A stretch of DNA of 64,000 nt, taken from Helianthus annuus (lineage: Eukaryota > Streptophyta > Magnoliopsida > Asterales > Asteraceae). Below, piece by piece: positions 1-11,210 of this stretch. The position numbers and the translations under genes were made by a program. The stretch lies in NCBI RefSeq assembly GCF_002127325.2, contig NC_035445.2, forward strand, positions 84,852,468-84,916,467, written 5' to 3'. A model generated the notes under the pieces. It was not told the DNA's origin. It saw only the letters and a list, made by a program, of their open reading frames with translations, and searched no databases. Position 1 is the stretch's first letter. Each line of letters opens with the position of its first letter.

Positions 1-382
1 TTTTTACATATTGTAAACTAATAGATCTTTACTAATAGAAAATTAAATTCTTTTTGTTCTCTTATCCTTTTCGGTTTAGTAAAGGTCCATTAGTTTACAA
101 TATAAGAAAATGTGGGACCACTAGTAGTTATTTTTAAAGTTGAGATCGTTACCGACCAACAGCTAATAGTTAGAATTATTAAAATCCATTATTCCTAAAT
201 AATAAAGGTATACATGTGTTAGATTTGTAGGGCATGTTCTTTCATTTGTTCAGTGACCTCTAATTAATAAACAAGTACATGACATCATATGTAATGGTAT
301 AATACCATTGTTACAACATTTATGTTTAAGTTGTATGTGTGTAGATCACTTTATTGCTCTCAAATTTGAATGTAAAATGTTG
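1..382. other. 3' flank of the ABCG gene
   Basis: AT-rich sequence downstream of the ABCG stop codon (the gene runs leftward). A minus-strand AATAAA lies at 355-350, 28 bases past the stop, and could act as a polyadenylation signal. No other gene or element is recognised here. Confidence 0.4.
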
Positions 383-3300
383 TTATGTAATTGGAGAGCT
401 TAGGCCCTCCTGTGATGCTAAAGAGCGAAGACTTTGGTATCGTCTTGAAGACGGGAACTTTACGAATGAAGCTCGCCTTTTAAGACGATGTAACGTTCTC
501 TTCGCGTATATCGTCTGGAAAAAGGGCATTGCTCTCTCTTTCAACTTGAGAATCAAAAAGAAAATCGTTCTATAACTCACTAGAAGCACGTAGATTGCTA
601 ACAAGTCCCACCATTTAGAGTGACTCAATGGCAATCGATACAGCTTTGTAATAACATATGCACCCGTGATTTTCGGGTCTCCTGGTACTAATCCATCAAA
701 AACCAAGTTTAGCAAGTCATTCTTGTATCCTCCCTGCAATTCACTTTTCTTGATTAGATAACTTGGTGGTCACAATTAGGGTTGCAAACGAACTAAACGT
801 TCGGCGAACAGTTCATGAACTGTTCTGCGGGAAGTTCGTTGTGTTTGTTCGTTTATTAAACAAACGAGCACAAACAAGAAATTTCATTCGTTTAGTTAAA
901 TGAACGAGCTAGCATAAACAGAGGCCGCGTTCGTTCATTTATTTCGTGAACGTTCGGTAACATGTTCGTTTGTGTTCGATAGTTCATTAGTGTTTTTATT
1001 TTTTATATTTTATTTAAATACTTCAAAATTCCGACAAATAAAATATTTAATAAAATATTTTGTTCATTTTGTTCATGAAAGCTTGTTTGTGTCCGTTTAT
1101 GTTCACGAACATTAGTTTGTGATCATTTGTGTTCATCAACGTTCGTTTTCGCTCGTTGCCTCAAATTTACAAACAAACACAAACGAACACGAACAAGTTC
1201 ATTTTCTTAACAAACAAACACGAACATAAAATCTCATTTGGTAAGTGTTCATGAAGAGTTCGTGAACACATATGTTTGTTAACAAACGAACACGAACACG
1301 AACGTGTTCCTTTTGCAGCCCTAGTCACAAGTTCAAAAACCATTGAAATCGTCTAAACCGTCTAAAGGTAGCAAGTATGCTGGTTTGGTTGGTTTGAGAT
1401 CCCAACAATTTGGTTTTCGCAGTCTAATGGTTTAAAGATTTGGATCAATTTTTAAACTTAGAACAGGCCGTGTAAACCGAAACGGCCATTTAACCTTTAT
1501 TTTTCTAACTTTTTCATTTTTAAGTAATGTAGTTATATATGTACTATAAACTAGGTATTATCAATTTAAGCTTTTTAATATAAACTAATTAACAATTTTG
1601 ATTAAAAAAGATCAAATTTATAGCTAAACGGTCAAACAGGTAAAACCGACCAGTCCAGCCAACCCACCATATTCTACTAGGTATGTTTGTTGTTTTCAAA
1701 ACCCATAGTTCGTGTACCTGTATTGCCCATGATCCATAGTTCAAATACGAAACCGGGTACCGCCAAAAGGGCTTTGGAAGATCCGGAAGTTGGCGAAAGA
1801 ATCCGGAGGTCATCATCATAACACCCTATGTATCATGCAAAACAATTCAGTTTAAAATTTGGTTTAGACGAAAAATAGCAATGTGCAAGTGTTATATATA
1901 CAGTTCATATTTGATCTTACTAGTACTCCAGCCCCTATTACGAGCCCCATCAAGAAATTGGGCACTAGAGATGCCACAATCATCATACAACTCTCGATCA
2001 CTGCGATCGAGCCAAAAAGGTTGAGGCAGTAGAAAGCGTATCGTGAGAATCCGTGATTGAACTTCACCATGTTCCATGCGATTGTCCCGGTGACAAGCGA
2101 AACCGCCACCAGGAATGGGAATGACGATAAGAAGTTTGATAATATAAACACTCCCACTCCATAGTACCCGTTGAGTCGTTCCCTAGTAAATATCTGAATA
2201 AAAGTGTACATATATAAATAAGAATGTAAGCGAGTTGAGCTGAGCTGAGCTGAGCGAGGGCGGGCTCTGGCACATTTATATTAACATGCAGAAATTTTAA
2301 GCTCGAATTCAAGTCTACATGTTGATTTTTTAAATGTATTCTTTACATATACTTTTTATGTATAAAAAGAAAAAATATATTTTTACCATAGTCGTAATTT
2401 TTAAAATACATGATTTATTATTTATATAAACTGCATAATTTTTAGTACATATGTACTAAATATTGAGTTATAATTTAAATTATATAAAAAATTGGGATTT
2501 AACTTAACGTGTAAAGATTAAATTATTTTTGTTTTTTTTTTTTGAAAATTTTTTTCCTACTACTTAAGAATACAAATCGGTCTTAACATATAAAATACCC
2601 TTAACGTAAGAAGTGAAGGGGGAATTGTTTTATTCTTTTTTTTTTTGAATTTTTTTTCTCTACTACTAAACAATGACGTTTAATTGCAAAATATAAAAAA
2701 ATAGTTATTTTACAATGGTAGAGTAATTTTGTAGAGTAATTATAATTACTCCTTACTCTACAAAATTACATAATTACTATACTAGTGTAAAATCACGATT
2801 TTTATTTATTCTAGGACTAAATACGTGTTTAACAAGTAGGGAAAAAATTTAAGAAAAAAAAAAGAAAAAATCTCTCCACTTCTTACATTAAAGATATTTT
2901 ATACATTAAGACCCATTGGTCCAATAAATTAACCCTTAACTTACCAACTACCAAGCCAAGCCAGCGAGCCAACAATCAAGCTTACCTTGGGTTGGGTATG
3001 GCTTATTTACAAATCGAGTTGAGCCAAATTCAATATAGTCACAACTTTTGTGAACAATCTTATAAAAAAAACTAATCAACAACTACAAAGTTTCACTATA
3101 AATTGCATACCTTCATATCTTCGATAAACGAAGGGAAACTTCCGATAGACATGAAGGTCATAAACCCGGTTATGAAACCACCACACGCTCCCCTCGCAAA
3201 TATAGCCGTATAACTTGTACCAACATCATAAAAGATCGTCCCAACACATATCGATACAACCAAGTAAATAATTATACGTAACCAGTAATATCCCATATCT

Positions 3301-6300
3301 CTCGACATGTTCACAAACGATCTTCGAGTCAATGTAGTAAGTTGCTTCCACCAACCCGCTTGGCCCGCCATATTAGGAATGGCCCCGGTTCCACGCTGCA
3401 TATAAAAGTCAATAGCCATTCGCATATACACGAAATGTCAAAGGTGTTAAGAATTTGGAGAAGCTTACGATTGCCGAGAGTTGTTTAACCTTCGATCGAG
3501 CTTTCACGGCATATTTTGACCACTTGTATTTCTCTACTAACGTTGCCTTGATCTCTGCTGTTACCATAGTCATAAAAGGGTCTGATTTTTCTCGTCCCTC
3601 CTACAAATTAAAACATTAGACATGAACAATAGACATGTATTGTTTGTATGTAAACGAGACTAAAAGGGACAACTAGAAGCCAAAACAAGAAAAACATACG
3701 TAGATTCTGGATGATCCTTTTAGAGTGGTTGTTATAGCATCAAAGTCTGAATTAATACAACGTAGAAAATGGTCGGATGGATTCCTCTTCATGGGACATG
3801 GGAAACCGGAGTCGGCAAAAAACTGTAAACAAGGTAAAAAAAATTAGTGGTTTAAAATAAACTGTAAAATAAATGTATCATGTCATGATAAATATATATC
3901 GTCTAGTTGCATTCATGATAAATATATATAATAAAGTCTAGTTGCATTATTATTATATTTTATTTTCTTTTATATCTTCTCCAAAGATAAATCCGAAAAA
4001 TGTAAGGAGGACAATCACTGGCGCATTGCGACAACAAAACTGTCGCATATTGGTTCGTCAGAAATTATTATATCCGTCGTGGTTAGAGGTGTACAAATCG
4101 TTTATTTTAAACCAGTCCGGTTTTTAACCGAACCGGTTTTTTGCGAGGGGAACGGTTTTTAATCGGTTTTACATGGTGGGATCCCGAACTGGTACTAATC
4201 GGTTCGGTTCGGTTAAAAACCGGGCTGGGCCAAAAACCCAGTTTCTAACCGTTTTTTAAACCGGTTCTAGAGATTAAAAATACTAACCAGTCTACAAACC
4301 GACGGTTTGTTTCGGGTTGAAACCGATATTTAAAAAAAAACAGTTAATCGGTTTTTTTTTTCAGTTTCGGTCCTAAAACCGGTTTTTTTACACCTCTAGT
4401 CGTGGTACATCAGCATCACACATGACGTCACAAGAAAAATAGCGACGAAACTAGTTACGATGGACCTTTTTGTGGTAATTGGGTTGGCAGTCTAGTTAAG
4501 ACTTAAGAGTGTGTTGTTACAACAACAACAAAAAATAGTGTTCTATTAAGTTAGGTTTGGTTTTTAACCTCCTCACTCACCTCTATAGCTTCCTTTGTCT
4601 CTCCAAAATACACGGTTTCGCCTCCGGATAAAAGAAACAAGTCATCAAACAATGCAAAAACTTCGCTGCTCGGTTGGTGGATGGAAGAAATAACTGTTCT
4701 TCCATCCCGAGCCACGCTCTTTAGAGCATGAGCCACGAAAAACGCTGAGGCGCTATCAAGACCGCTTGTTGGTTCATCGAGAAACAAAAGGCGTGGTCTC
4801 ACAAGGATTTCGAGTGCGATACTTAGCCGTTTCTTCTCCCCGCCACTAATACCCCTCAAATGCCAGTTTCCGACCAACGTATCGGCACAATCCTCTAGTC
4901 CCATTTCCATTATTGTCCCTTCGATTGTGTCTTCGACCTCTTCTTTGGTCAACGTTGACGGTAGCCTCAGATGGGCTGAATAGGTGATTGTTTCACGTAC
5001 CGAGAGGGTTCCCATTAGAACATCTTCTTGTGTCACGTATGCCTACAGATGGATGTATCATTTTCGTTATTCAGGAATTAGTACAAATAAAATAAATAGT
5101 TAGCAACTAATTAATATAGATACGTAGCAAAATCGGGAAAATAAATATTTTGAAAACATAATTAATAAAATCCGTAGCAAAATCATGAACAAACTAAAGA
5201 AAATAAGTATTTAAAAATAGGGTTAAGTTATTCTACAAATAGGTCTTGAGATACAAAATACTTTTAACTAAGAAATGGAGAAGAATTTTTTTTAATTCTT
5301 TTACCATACTTATTAAGCACATATTTTAGTCTCAAAATCAAAAAAAAAAAATCATGATTTTACACTACTAGAGTAATTATGTAATTTTGTAGAGTAATTA
5401 TAATTATCCTACAGTCAAGTGGGGCTAGCTCACTTGGTAGAGGTTCTTGCCTCTTAGTGGGAGGTCTTGGGTTCAATCCCAAGCAAGAGTGAGTTATTTG
5501 TAAATATAGGAGTTTGGGAGAGTAACGTTAGCCATTCAAAAAAAAAAAATTATAATTATCCTACAATAATTACTCTACTACCGTAAAATCACGAATACAA
5601 TTATTTACTACTTTATTACTAATTTTTACAATACTTCAAACTAAATATAATGATCATATACTATATATATTTATAAAAAAAATAATTAGTTTTCGGATAA
5701 TCGGATTATCCGAAAATTTTGAAATTCATATCCGAATCCGAAAATTCGGATTATCCGGTTTTCGGACATCCGAATTTTCGGATATTTCGGATACGAATAT
5801 TTCGAATTCGGTTTCGGATCCGGGTTTTTTTGAACACCCCTATTTGGAAGTGTAGAGCATTTTGGTTTCAACAGAGTTCCCTCTAGACAAATCTAACATC
5901 ACAAATTCACATATTTATATATTTACATAAGTAAACTCTTTGAATACACTAACATAACAAAACTAAAAAAAATTGAGCATACATGCTCATTTGAGTAACA
6001 AACCTCCTAAAACGTAATTTTTCTAGACCAGCCAGAAATAAATAAAACTCGGGTATTTGTAGCGATGGGTGCATCGCGTTACTTACAACGGCGCCATAGC
6101 TTAGGTTCTTCTTCTCGCCGTTAAGTAGAATCTTTCCGGTCATCACCACATTTTTCGCTAGTCGACCTATATCATTAACAATCCAAATCACAATATATTT
6201 AACCACTTTTAAAATTAACCAACTAACTAACCTAAACTAGTAATATTATGACATGAAAGAAACCTGCTAGTGCATCAAGAAGCGTGGACTTTCCCGAACC

Positions 6301-6549
6301 AGAAGGGCCCATGATAGCCATGATCCGACCCGGTTCAGCATATCCGTTTAAACCATGGAGCAACCGTTTGGTTGGTCCATCACCCGAGCTTGGAAGCATC
6401 ACCCTTAGATCTTGCCACACAAGATAACTTGTCCTCTCGTTCATATTTCTACTTGGACCTATACTCGTTCCACCACCACCTTCATCACTACCATCCCCAC
6501 GCCCCGCCGCTCGACCGCGATCACCATGTTTTCCCACTTCTATGTTCAT
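383..6549 (-). CDS. ABCG half-transporter, ABCG11/ABCG12 (CER5)-like, nine exons
   Basis: Plasma-membrane ABC half-transporter of the plant WBC group; characterised relatives export cuticular wax and cutin precursors as dimers. Exons (minus strand): 6549-6264, 6166-6087, 5042-4581, 3822-3700, 3600-3469, 3395-3111, 2193-1921, 1825-1718 and 733-383. They total 2,100 nt with GT-AG at every junction and one frame, giving 699 residues, a normal family length. The nucleotide-binding domain comes first: Walker [10 protein letters not shown] at about residues 81-89, signature ISGGE at 187-191, Walker B LLFLDE at 207-212, then the H-loop segment SSIHQPS. The membrane domain follows (for example [13 protein letters not shown] and [16 protein letters not shown]), and the C-terminus ends [11 protein letters not shown]. 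The C-terminus and NBD read closest to ABCG12/ABCG15 rather than ABCG11, from memory of the family. Introns 2, 3, 6 and 8 are enlarged by insertions. No lesion was seen. The precise orthologue is not settled. Confidence 0.93.
777..1323. mobile_element. hAT-like non-autonomous element, GTTCG-word family, in ABCG intron 8
   Basis: 547 bp element flanked by an 8-bp duplication, GTCACAAT at 769-776 and GTCACAAG at 1324-1331. Its ends are inverted: TAGGGTTGCAAACGAAC on the left, and the right end read in reverse starts TAGGGCTGCAAAAGGAAC. The interior is dominated by GTTCG and its complement CGAAC in mixed orientation, with no coding sequence. The 8-bp duplication and short TIR fit the hAT superfamily. 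Related copies lie at 31284-33016 and 62823-63471. Confidence 0.85.
2579..2913. mobile_element. Foldback MITE in ABCG intron 6
   Basis: Inverted repeats of about 40 bp face each other: GGTCTTAACATATAAAATAC near 2579 and its diverged reverse complement ending at about 2913. A second palindrome around TAGAGTAATTATAATTACTC lies near the centre. No coding potential. No target duplication was settled, so the outer limits are approximate. A related copy occurs at 5242-5600. Confidence 0.55.
4084..4398. mobile_element. hAT-like non-autonomous element, AACCGG-word family, in ABCG intron 3
   Basis: 315 bp element with a perfect 8-bp duplication GTCGTGGT at 4076-4083 and 4399-4406. Termini are TAGAGGTGTACAAA and the reverse complement of a similar sequence (TTTACACCTCTA). 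The interior is built of AACCGG/CCGGTT words in both orientations with A/T tracts and has no ORF of interest. A second copy lies at 35327-35708. Confidence 0.88.
5242..5600. repeat. Diverged copy of the intron-6 foldback MITE, split by a SINE
   Basis: The left part (GGTCTTGAGATACAAAATAC) and the central palindrome GTAGAGTAATTATAATTA resemble the element at 2579-2913. A tRNA-derived SINE at 5414-5548 interrupts it within the central palindrome. The right end is too degraded to place. Confidence 0.5.
5414..5548 (+). mobile_element. tRNA-derived SINE in ABCG intron 2
   Basis: A pol III A-box-like TAGCTCACTTGG is followed by a B-box GGTTCAATCCC, then a short body ending GTTAGCCATTC and a poly(A) tail. 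It is flanked by a 17-bp duplication ATTATAATTATCCTACA (5397-5413 and 5549-5565), the mark of LINE-machinery insertion. The 3' end matches a second SINE on the minus strand near 25.5 kb, so both belong to one family. Confidence 0.85.
5688..5842. mobile_element. Partial hAT-like element, TATCCGA-word family
   Basis: Stretch made of ATCCGAA/TTCGGAT words in both orientations, ending TTTGAACACCCCTA. Reversed, that end reads TAGGGGTGTTCAAA, similar to the termini of the AACCGG- and CCCGG-word elements. The left terminus and target duplication were not found, so this is probably truncated. A second relic lies at 56925-57039. Confidence 0.55.
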
Positions 6550-6647
6550 CTTGAGAAGAAGAAGAAGAAGAAGAATTAAAATCCGGTTTTGGAGATTTTA
6601 ATAAGCAATTTTTTGAAGATATTTGTTACCCTTTTTTTCCAAAGATG

Positions 6648-6655
6648 ATATATAT
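6648..6655 (-). promoter_or_regulatory. Possible TATA box of the ABCG gene
   Basis: Minus-strand TATATATC about 100 bases upstream of the ATG at 6549, with a GAA-rich leader between them. Position and sequence fit a plant core promoter, but this is inferred from spacing alone. Confidence 0.35.
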
Positions 6656-6823
6656 TTGAGGTGAGAGGAGGTTAGCAATGTAGCATGGCCATGCATTTAT
6701 TTTGAAAGCAACGGTTGGTTGGGTGTTAAATGACTCTAACTTCTTGTTATATTAGTCTTTGAAATTAGATCTTGAAAACTTAATGGGTTCAATCATTCAT
6801 TGTAAAATGAATATTTTTCTTTA

Positions 6824-8112
6824 GGATAAATTAGACTTTTCGTCATGTTTGTATCGGATTGCAATAGATAACCTTTAACTTCAATAATTACAGTCAGAGT
6901 CCTTTTTTAGAAAAACCATTACACCCTAGGTCTTTTAACATTAACCAGGTTAAAATTTTCAGTTAAGTTTGACATGTGCCTTGCACATGAGGACATTTAT
7001 GTCTTTCTACCCTAATTTATTTAAATTATAAAAAATAAAAAATAAAAACAATAATATATGTTTCACTTACTCTCTCTCTTTCTCTCTTTCTCTTTCTCTC
7101 TCTACTCTCTCTCCGTCTCTCTAAAAGCTTGAATCAGTCACCTAAATTCCTATGGGCATGTTTGGCTAAGCCTTTTGACTTCTCATTCTCAGAAGGACTT
7201 CTCCTTCTCAAGAAGTCACAATTTGTGACTTCTCCTTTTCTCCTTCTTGAAGACAAAAAAACCTTGAAAAGTCCTTTTTCTGCTTGTGTTTGGCTAAGCT
7301 TTTCTCATCTTCCTGACTTTTCAATAATGTTTGGCTAAGCTTCTCCTTCTCAAAAAGGACTTTTAGCTCTATATAAGTCAAAGACCCAGAATCGTGAATT
7401 CATTTCTAGGTGTTAAAAAGATTTGATTTTGTTTGTGGGTTGTAAATGGTGTGTGATTTAATCGATTTAAACGGGCATAAGCGAAGATTCCGACGAGGTT
7501 TCGACGACGTCGTCTGGTTCTGCTCCGGCGGAATTGTTGCCCACGGTGGTGTGTTGTTTGGAGTTATGGCGCGCCTGTGCTGGATCTTCAATGTGGTTAC
7601 CGGAAAAAGTAAATGGTGTCATTTACTGTCCTCAGGGCCACCTGGAACAGGTGCAACCCGCCGGTGATTGGGTCGGCTCCAGCGAGTTTAGTGTTCCCCC
7701 TCATGTGTTCTGTCGTGTTGTTGATGTGAAGGTTCACGTAAGTTTAATTGTTGTTTGTTGATGGTTTTTTTTTTTTTTTTTTTTGATTTTATGTTTAATT
7801 TGATGATTTGTTTTTGGATATTTTATGGAATTAGGTTGAGGCTTGGAGTGATGATGTTCATGCTAAAGTAACATTGATTCCAGATCTGATAATGTTCACA
7901 CTTTTATTTATCAAACATTTAAATAAAAGCATGAATTGACTAAAATACCTTTAAGTGAATAAACTTAACTGAAATTTTTAACCTGGTTAGTGCTAAAGGA
8001 CGTAGAGTGTAATGGGTTTTACAAATAAAGGATTGTGACTGTAATTATTGAAGTTGAAGGCTATTCGTTGCAATCCGGTACAAACATAAAGGACGAAAAG
8101 TGTAATTTACCC
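6824..8112. mobile_element. Mutator-like element carrying an ARF3-like gene fragment (Pack-MULE)
   Basis: 1,289 bp element flanked by a perfect 9-bp duplication TTTTCTTTA (6815-6823 and 8113-8121). It has long inverted repeats whose outer ends read GGATAAATTAGACTTTTCGT on the left and GGGTAAATTACACTTTTCGT on the right in reverse. The interior holds a plant gene fragment with its intron. The left end is 274 bp from the ABCG start codon, so it sits in or next to that promoter. Confidence 0.9.
7446..7885 (+). pseudogene. Captured auxin response factor fragment, ARF3/ETTIN-like N-terminus
   Basis: The reading begins MVCDLIDLN, like the start of ETTIN-type proteins, then passes through a frame change near 7480 into LELWRACAG, PQGHLEQV and PPHVFCRVVDVK, all hallmarks of the ARF N-terminal region before the B3 DNA-binding domain. 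After CAC at about 7738 a GTAAGT...AG intron of about 95 bp follows, and the next exon (from about 7835) continues VEAWSDDVHAKVTLIPD, the next part of the same domain. The intron shows capture at DNA level. The fragment stops before the B3 core and is frame-disrupted, so no functional ARF is expected. Identification rests on recognised motifs; ARF3 versus ARF4 is a guess. Confidence 0.82.
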
Positions 8113-8965
8113 TTTTCTTTAAGAATAATAGTAGTATGGGGTAAATTACATTTTTCGTCCTTTATGTTTATACCGGATTGCAACGGATAGTCTTTAACTT
8201 CAATAATTACAGTCACAATCCTTTATTTGCAAAACTCATTACACCTTTCGTCCTTTAACACTAACCAGGTTAAAATTTTAAATTAAGTCTGATCATGTGA
8301 CTTGCACATGAGGGTAAATCAGTAATTTTACTCGTATATTTATAGATAGAACTCTATCCTTCTGGATTATTCTTCTTCTCCACTTGCAACCACCATCAAC
8401 CCAGCACTAGCATCACCACTACCACTACTTAGTCACATCTCAGTCTCTCACCACTCTCCCTCCCTTTCAAAATCACAAAAAAACCCATCTCTAAACTCTC
8501 CCTCTTACCCACCACTGTGTTTGTGGCTGCCGCCACCACCGTGTTGCCACCTCCACCACCGCCTGAAACATCTGCTTGTTCATCAGATCTAACTGCCACC
8601 AAACTCCACTGATAACCGACATCTCCGATACGTTCCGTACACCACTATAACTACGGCTGATATGTGTATATAACGTACATGTATGTGTGAGTGAAGTATG
8701 TGTATGTATAACCAGATTTCAACAAGAACCCTTTCGGATCTCTAAAATCGCAGATCTATTAGTGGCATCGCCGTCGCGTTTGACTCGGATCTGTAATGTG
8801 TGTAGACATTTGAGGTGTGGTGACTCAGATCTATAACACGCGGCGACAATGACGTCTAGAGTTGAGGGTTGGTGACTCAGATCTATAACCTTCAGTGGTG
8901 GTGTTTGCAGTTTGAAGAGCAATTTTTTTTACTAGGCCATAAAGATAAGTGTGAAAGTTATCTTA

Positions 8966-9967
8966 GGTGGTGTTTGTTTTTCCTGAAAAGGTCTTCAGAA
9001 CCTCTTATGTCTGCGCCGCGCAGACCGCGCGCAGACCTTTGGGTCTGAAGACTGTTTGTTTTCTCGAAGACCTTTCATTAAAAAAGGTCTGCTAGACCAC
9101 TTCTTGGTGCAGACATGGACCAATGTCTTCATGGCTCTACAGACCTCTTCTTCTTCACAAAACCCTAGCACCTCTTCACCCCTTCTCCTTCACCCCTTCT
9201 CCTCCACCCACCGTCCGCCACGACCTCTACCTCCGCCGCCCCTCCACCTCCGCCGAACCTCCACCTCCGCCGCCCCTCCTCCCTCCACCGTCCGCCACCA
9301 CATCTCCCCTCCGCCACCACCATGCTGCGTCGTTTAAAACATAGAATGCTGCTGTCGACCATCCCCAATTGCAACAGCAGCTTCATTTCCACCGCTCCAA
9401 ATTAGGTATATCTCTCTCATTCACATACCTGTAGCAGTTGTGAGGATTTGGAATTTATTTTCTGATATTATCACCCTTTGAGTTGATTCTGCATTCAAAA
9501 AAATGGGAAGCAAGAAGCTGAAGCCCAAGTAGTGGTGAAGCCACATCAAGAATTGAAGTTTGTACAATTGCCATCCATTTCATTCCATTATAATAATCTG
9601 CTAGTATTTCAATATCACAAATAGATATACTTCCCCATTGCTGTCGATATTGCAATAGATATGTTAGTTCATAATTTTTGTCAAAAAATTGTTCCTTTCG
9701 TTGTTTGTTGTTAGTGTTAGGTTATAATTGTTAATTTGTTAATGTTAGTTCATAATGTTAGTTCATAAAGTTAATTGATTTTGATTTCGGTTATGATTAT
9801 GTTATGGAATATAGAAGTTGCAGACTGCAGACATGTGCAGAAGTAAAAAAACAAACAGTCTTCTTCTTGCAGACTACAGACATTTGGTCCAGCACTTCTG
9901 CTACAGATGTCTGCAGATGTGGTCCGCAGACTGCAGACGTTTTATCTCAGAAAAAACAAACAACACC
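8966..9967. mobile_element. PIF/Harbinger-like non-autonomous element nested in the MULE
   Basis: 1,002 bp element bounded by TTA duplications (8963-8965 and 9968-9970) with inverted ends GGTGGTGTTTGTTTTT and, reversed, GGTGTTGTTTGTTTTTT. Subterminal regions are rich in AGACC/GCAGAC words in both orientations. No transposase was seen. The (CCACC)n stretch near 9180-9330 is the only long open region and is low complexity. Confidence 0.75.
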
Positions 9968-10114
9968 TTAATATTTTGGAATGTGAAATTTGTAGTTTAA
10001 ACGAAAATGAGAAATTGGGTTATTATTTATTTCTCTATATAAATAAATATATATTTGGCAAAGGCTTGCAGGTTTCCGGCACCGTTTTGTGCGAGCCTCC
10101 CGGTCAAACATTAA

Positions 10115-10434
10115 GGGGGTGTTTGGCATAGCTTTTTTAACAAAGCTTATAGTTTTTTTTAGCTTTTTTTACAAAATAAGTTTAAGTTGGTGTTTGGTTT
10201 AGCTTTTTAAGGTTATGCTTATTAGCTTATATAAGCTAATTTTAATAAGTTTATTTAAAGATGGTTTTCTAGCTTATTTGAAAAAACTTCTTTGTGTAAG
10301 AGCAAATTATATAAAATAAGCTATAAGCTAATCCAAACATTTAAAAATAGCTTATCAAATAATAGAAAACAAGCTAAAAGCTACTTTAAAATATAAGCAT
10401 AAGCCAAAAAATAAAAGCTAGGCCAAACACCCCC
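10115..10434. mobile_element. Tourist-like (PIF/Harbinger) MITE
   Basis: 320 bp, TAA duplication (10112-10114 and 10435-10437), inverted ends GGGGGTGTTTGGC and GCCAAACACCCCC, and an interior of AGCTTAT/ATAAGCT words. It is nested inside the MULE at 8138-10708. Confidence 0.85.
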
Positions 10435-10717
10435 TAAGAACAACCACCCACATTGGTGATTGTTGTGATACAAGGGGTTTTATTTATAATATACCCTTTT
10501 AAATAAAAGGGTAGCATAAAATGACTCAAATACCCTTATGTGTTTTGCAGATGATCAGACCTAAATGATAAATTTAACTGGGTTGGTGATAAAGGACGTA
10601 AGGTGTAATGGATTTTCCAAATAAAGGACGATGACTGTAATTATTGAAGTTAAAGGTTATCCGTTGCAATCCGATACTAACATAAAGGACGAAAACTGTA
10701 ATTTACCCTAGTAGTAT

Positions 10718-11171
10718 GCTTTAACTTCTATTTATTGCAATTAAATAATATCAGTGTCGTAAAAATCGCGATTAGTCGGCGACTATTCGCCGATTAATCA
10801 CTATCCAGTCCTCTTCGTTAATCAGTCAATTAATCGCTAGTTGGCCCTAATCGGCCCTAGTTGGCAGGCCAAAAATTGGAAAAAAAAAATGAGAAAAATT
10901 TGGAAAAAAAATCACAGATTCCGGTCAAAACCTGGCAGATTCCGGTCAAAATTTGTCTTCTTAAAAAATTACATATAAAAATATGTGTATATGTGTATAA
11001 AACTTAAAATTTTACATAAAAAGTCTGATCCAATTAATCGCTAGTCCCCACCCTCGGTTGACTACTGCCTAGTGACTTCTTCAACCATGATTGTAATATC
11101 ATTATGTATTTCATGAAAAATATATATTTTAAAACCGACACGTGTAGATATAGGTTGATATCTAAGCATCA
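10718..11171. other. Repeat-derived stretch without a gene
   Basis: Contains a region rich in GATTAATCG and GATTAGTCGGCGACTATTCGC words (10770-11100) that looks like another decayed DNA transposon, but no matching ends or target duplication were found. No coding sequence seen. Confidence 0.35.
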
Positions 11172-11210
11172 ACTAGTAATAAGACCTGTGCGCGTTGCGG
11201 CGCGGGTACT
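11172..11210 (-). mobile_element. Helitron-like 3' terminus
   Basis: On the minus strand the sequence reads a GC hairpin CGCGCCGCAACGCG, a short A/T spacer, then CTAGT at 11176-11172 followed by T, the arrangement expected for a Helitron 3' end inserted between A and T. The element would extend to higher coordinates; its 5' end was not located. Similar ends lie at 60546 and 63719 in the same orientation. Confidence 0.55.

Larger units (their letters stand above)
8138..10708. mobile_element. Mutator-like element, same TIR family as its neighbour
   Basis: 2,571 bp element with a perfect 9-bp duplication TAGTAGTAT (8129-8137 and 10709-10717). The terminal inverted repeats run well over 150 bp and begin GGGGTAAATTACATTTTTCG. 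It lies 25 bp from the previous element. Inside are proline/threonine-codon-like (CCA)n tracts of unknown origin at 8370-8580 and 9160-9330 and two nested Harbinger-type elements. Part of its left interior (about 8370-8480) resembles the interior of the element at 50333. Confidence 0.88.

Noticed and set aside
5414..5490. tRNA gene in ABCG intron 2
   Set aside because: A and B boxes are present but the cloverleaf is not maintained, and poly(A) plus a 17-bp duplication show a SINE.
9056..9344. Proline-rich protein in three overlapping frames
   Set aside because: Arises from a (CCACC)n low-complexity tract within a Harbinger element; all frames are open for composition reasons.
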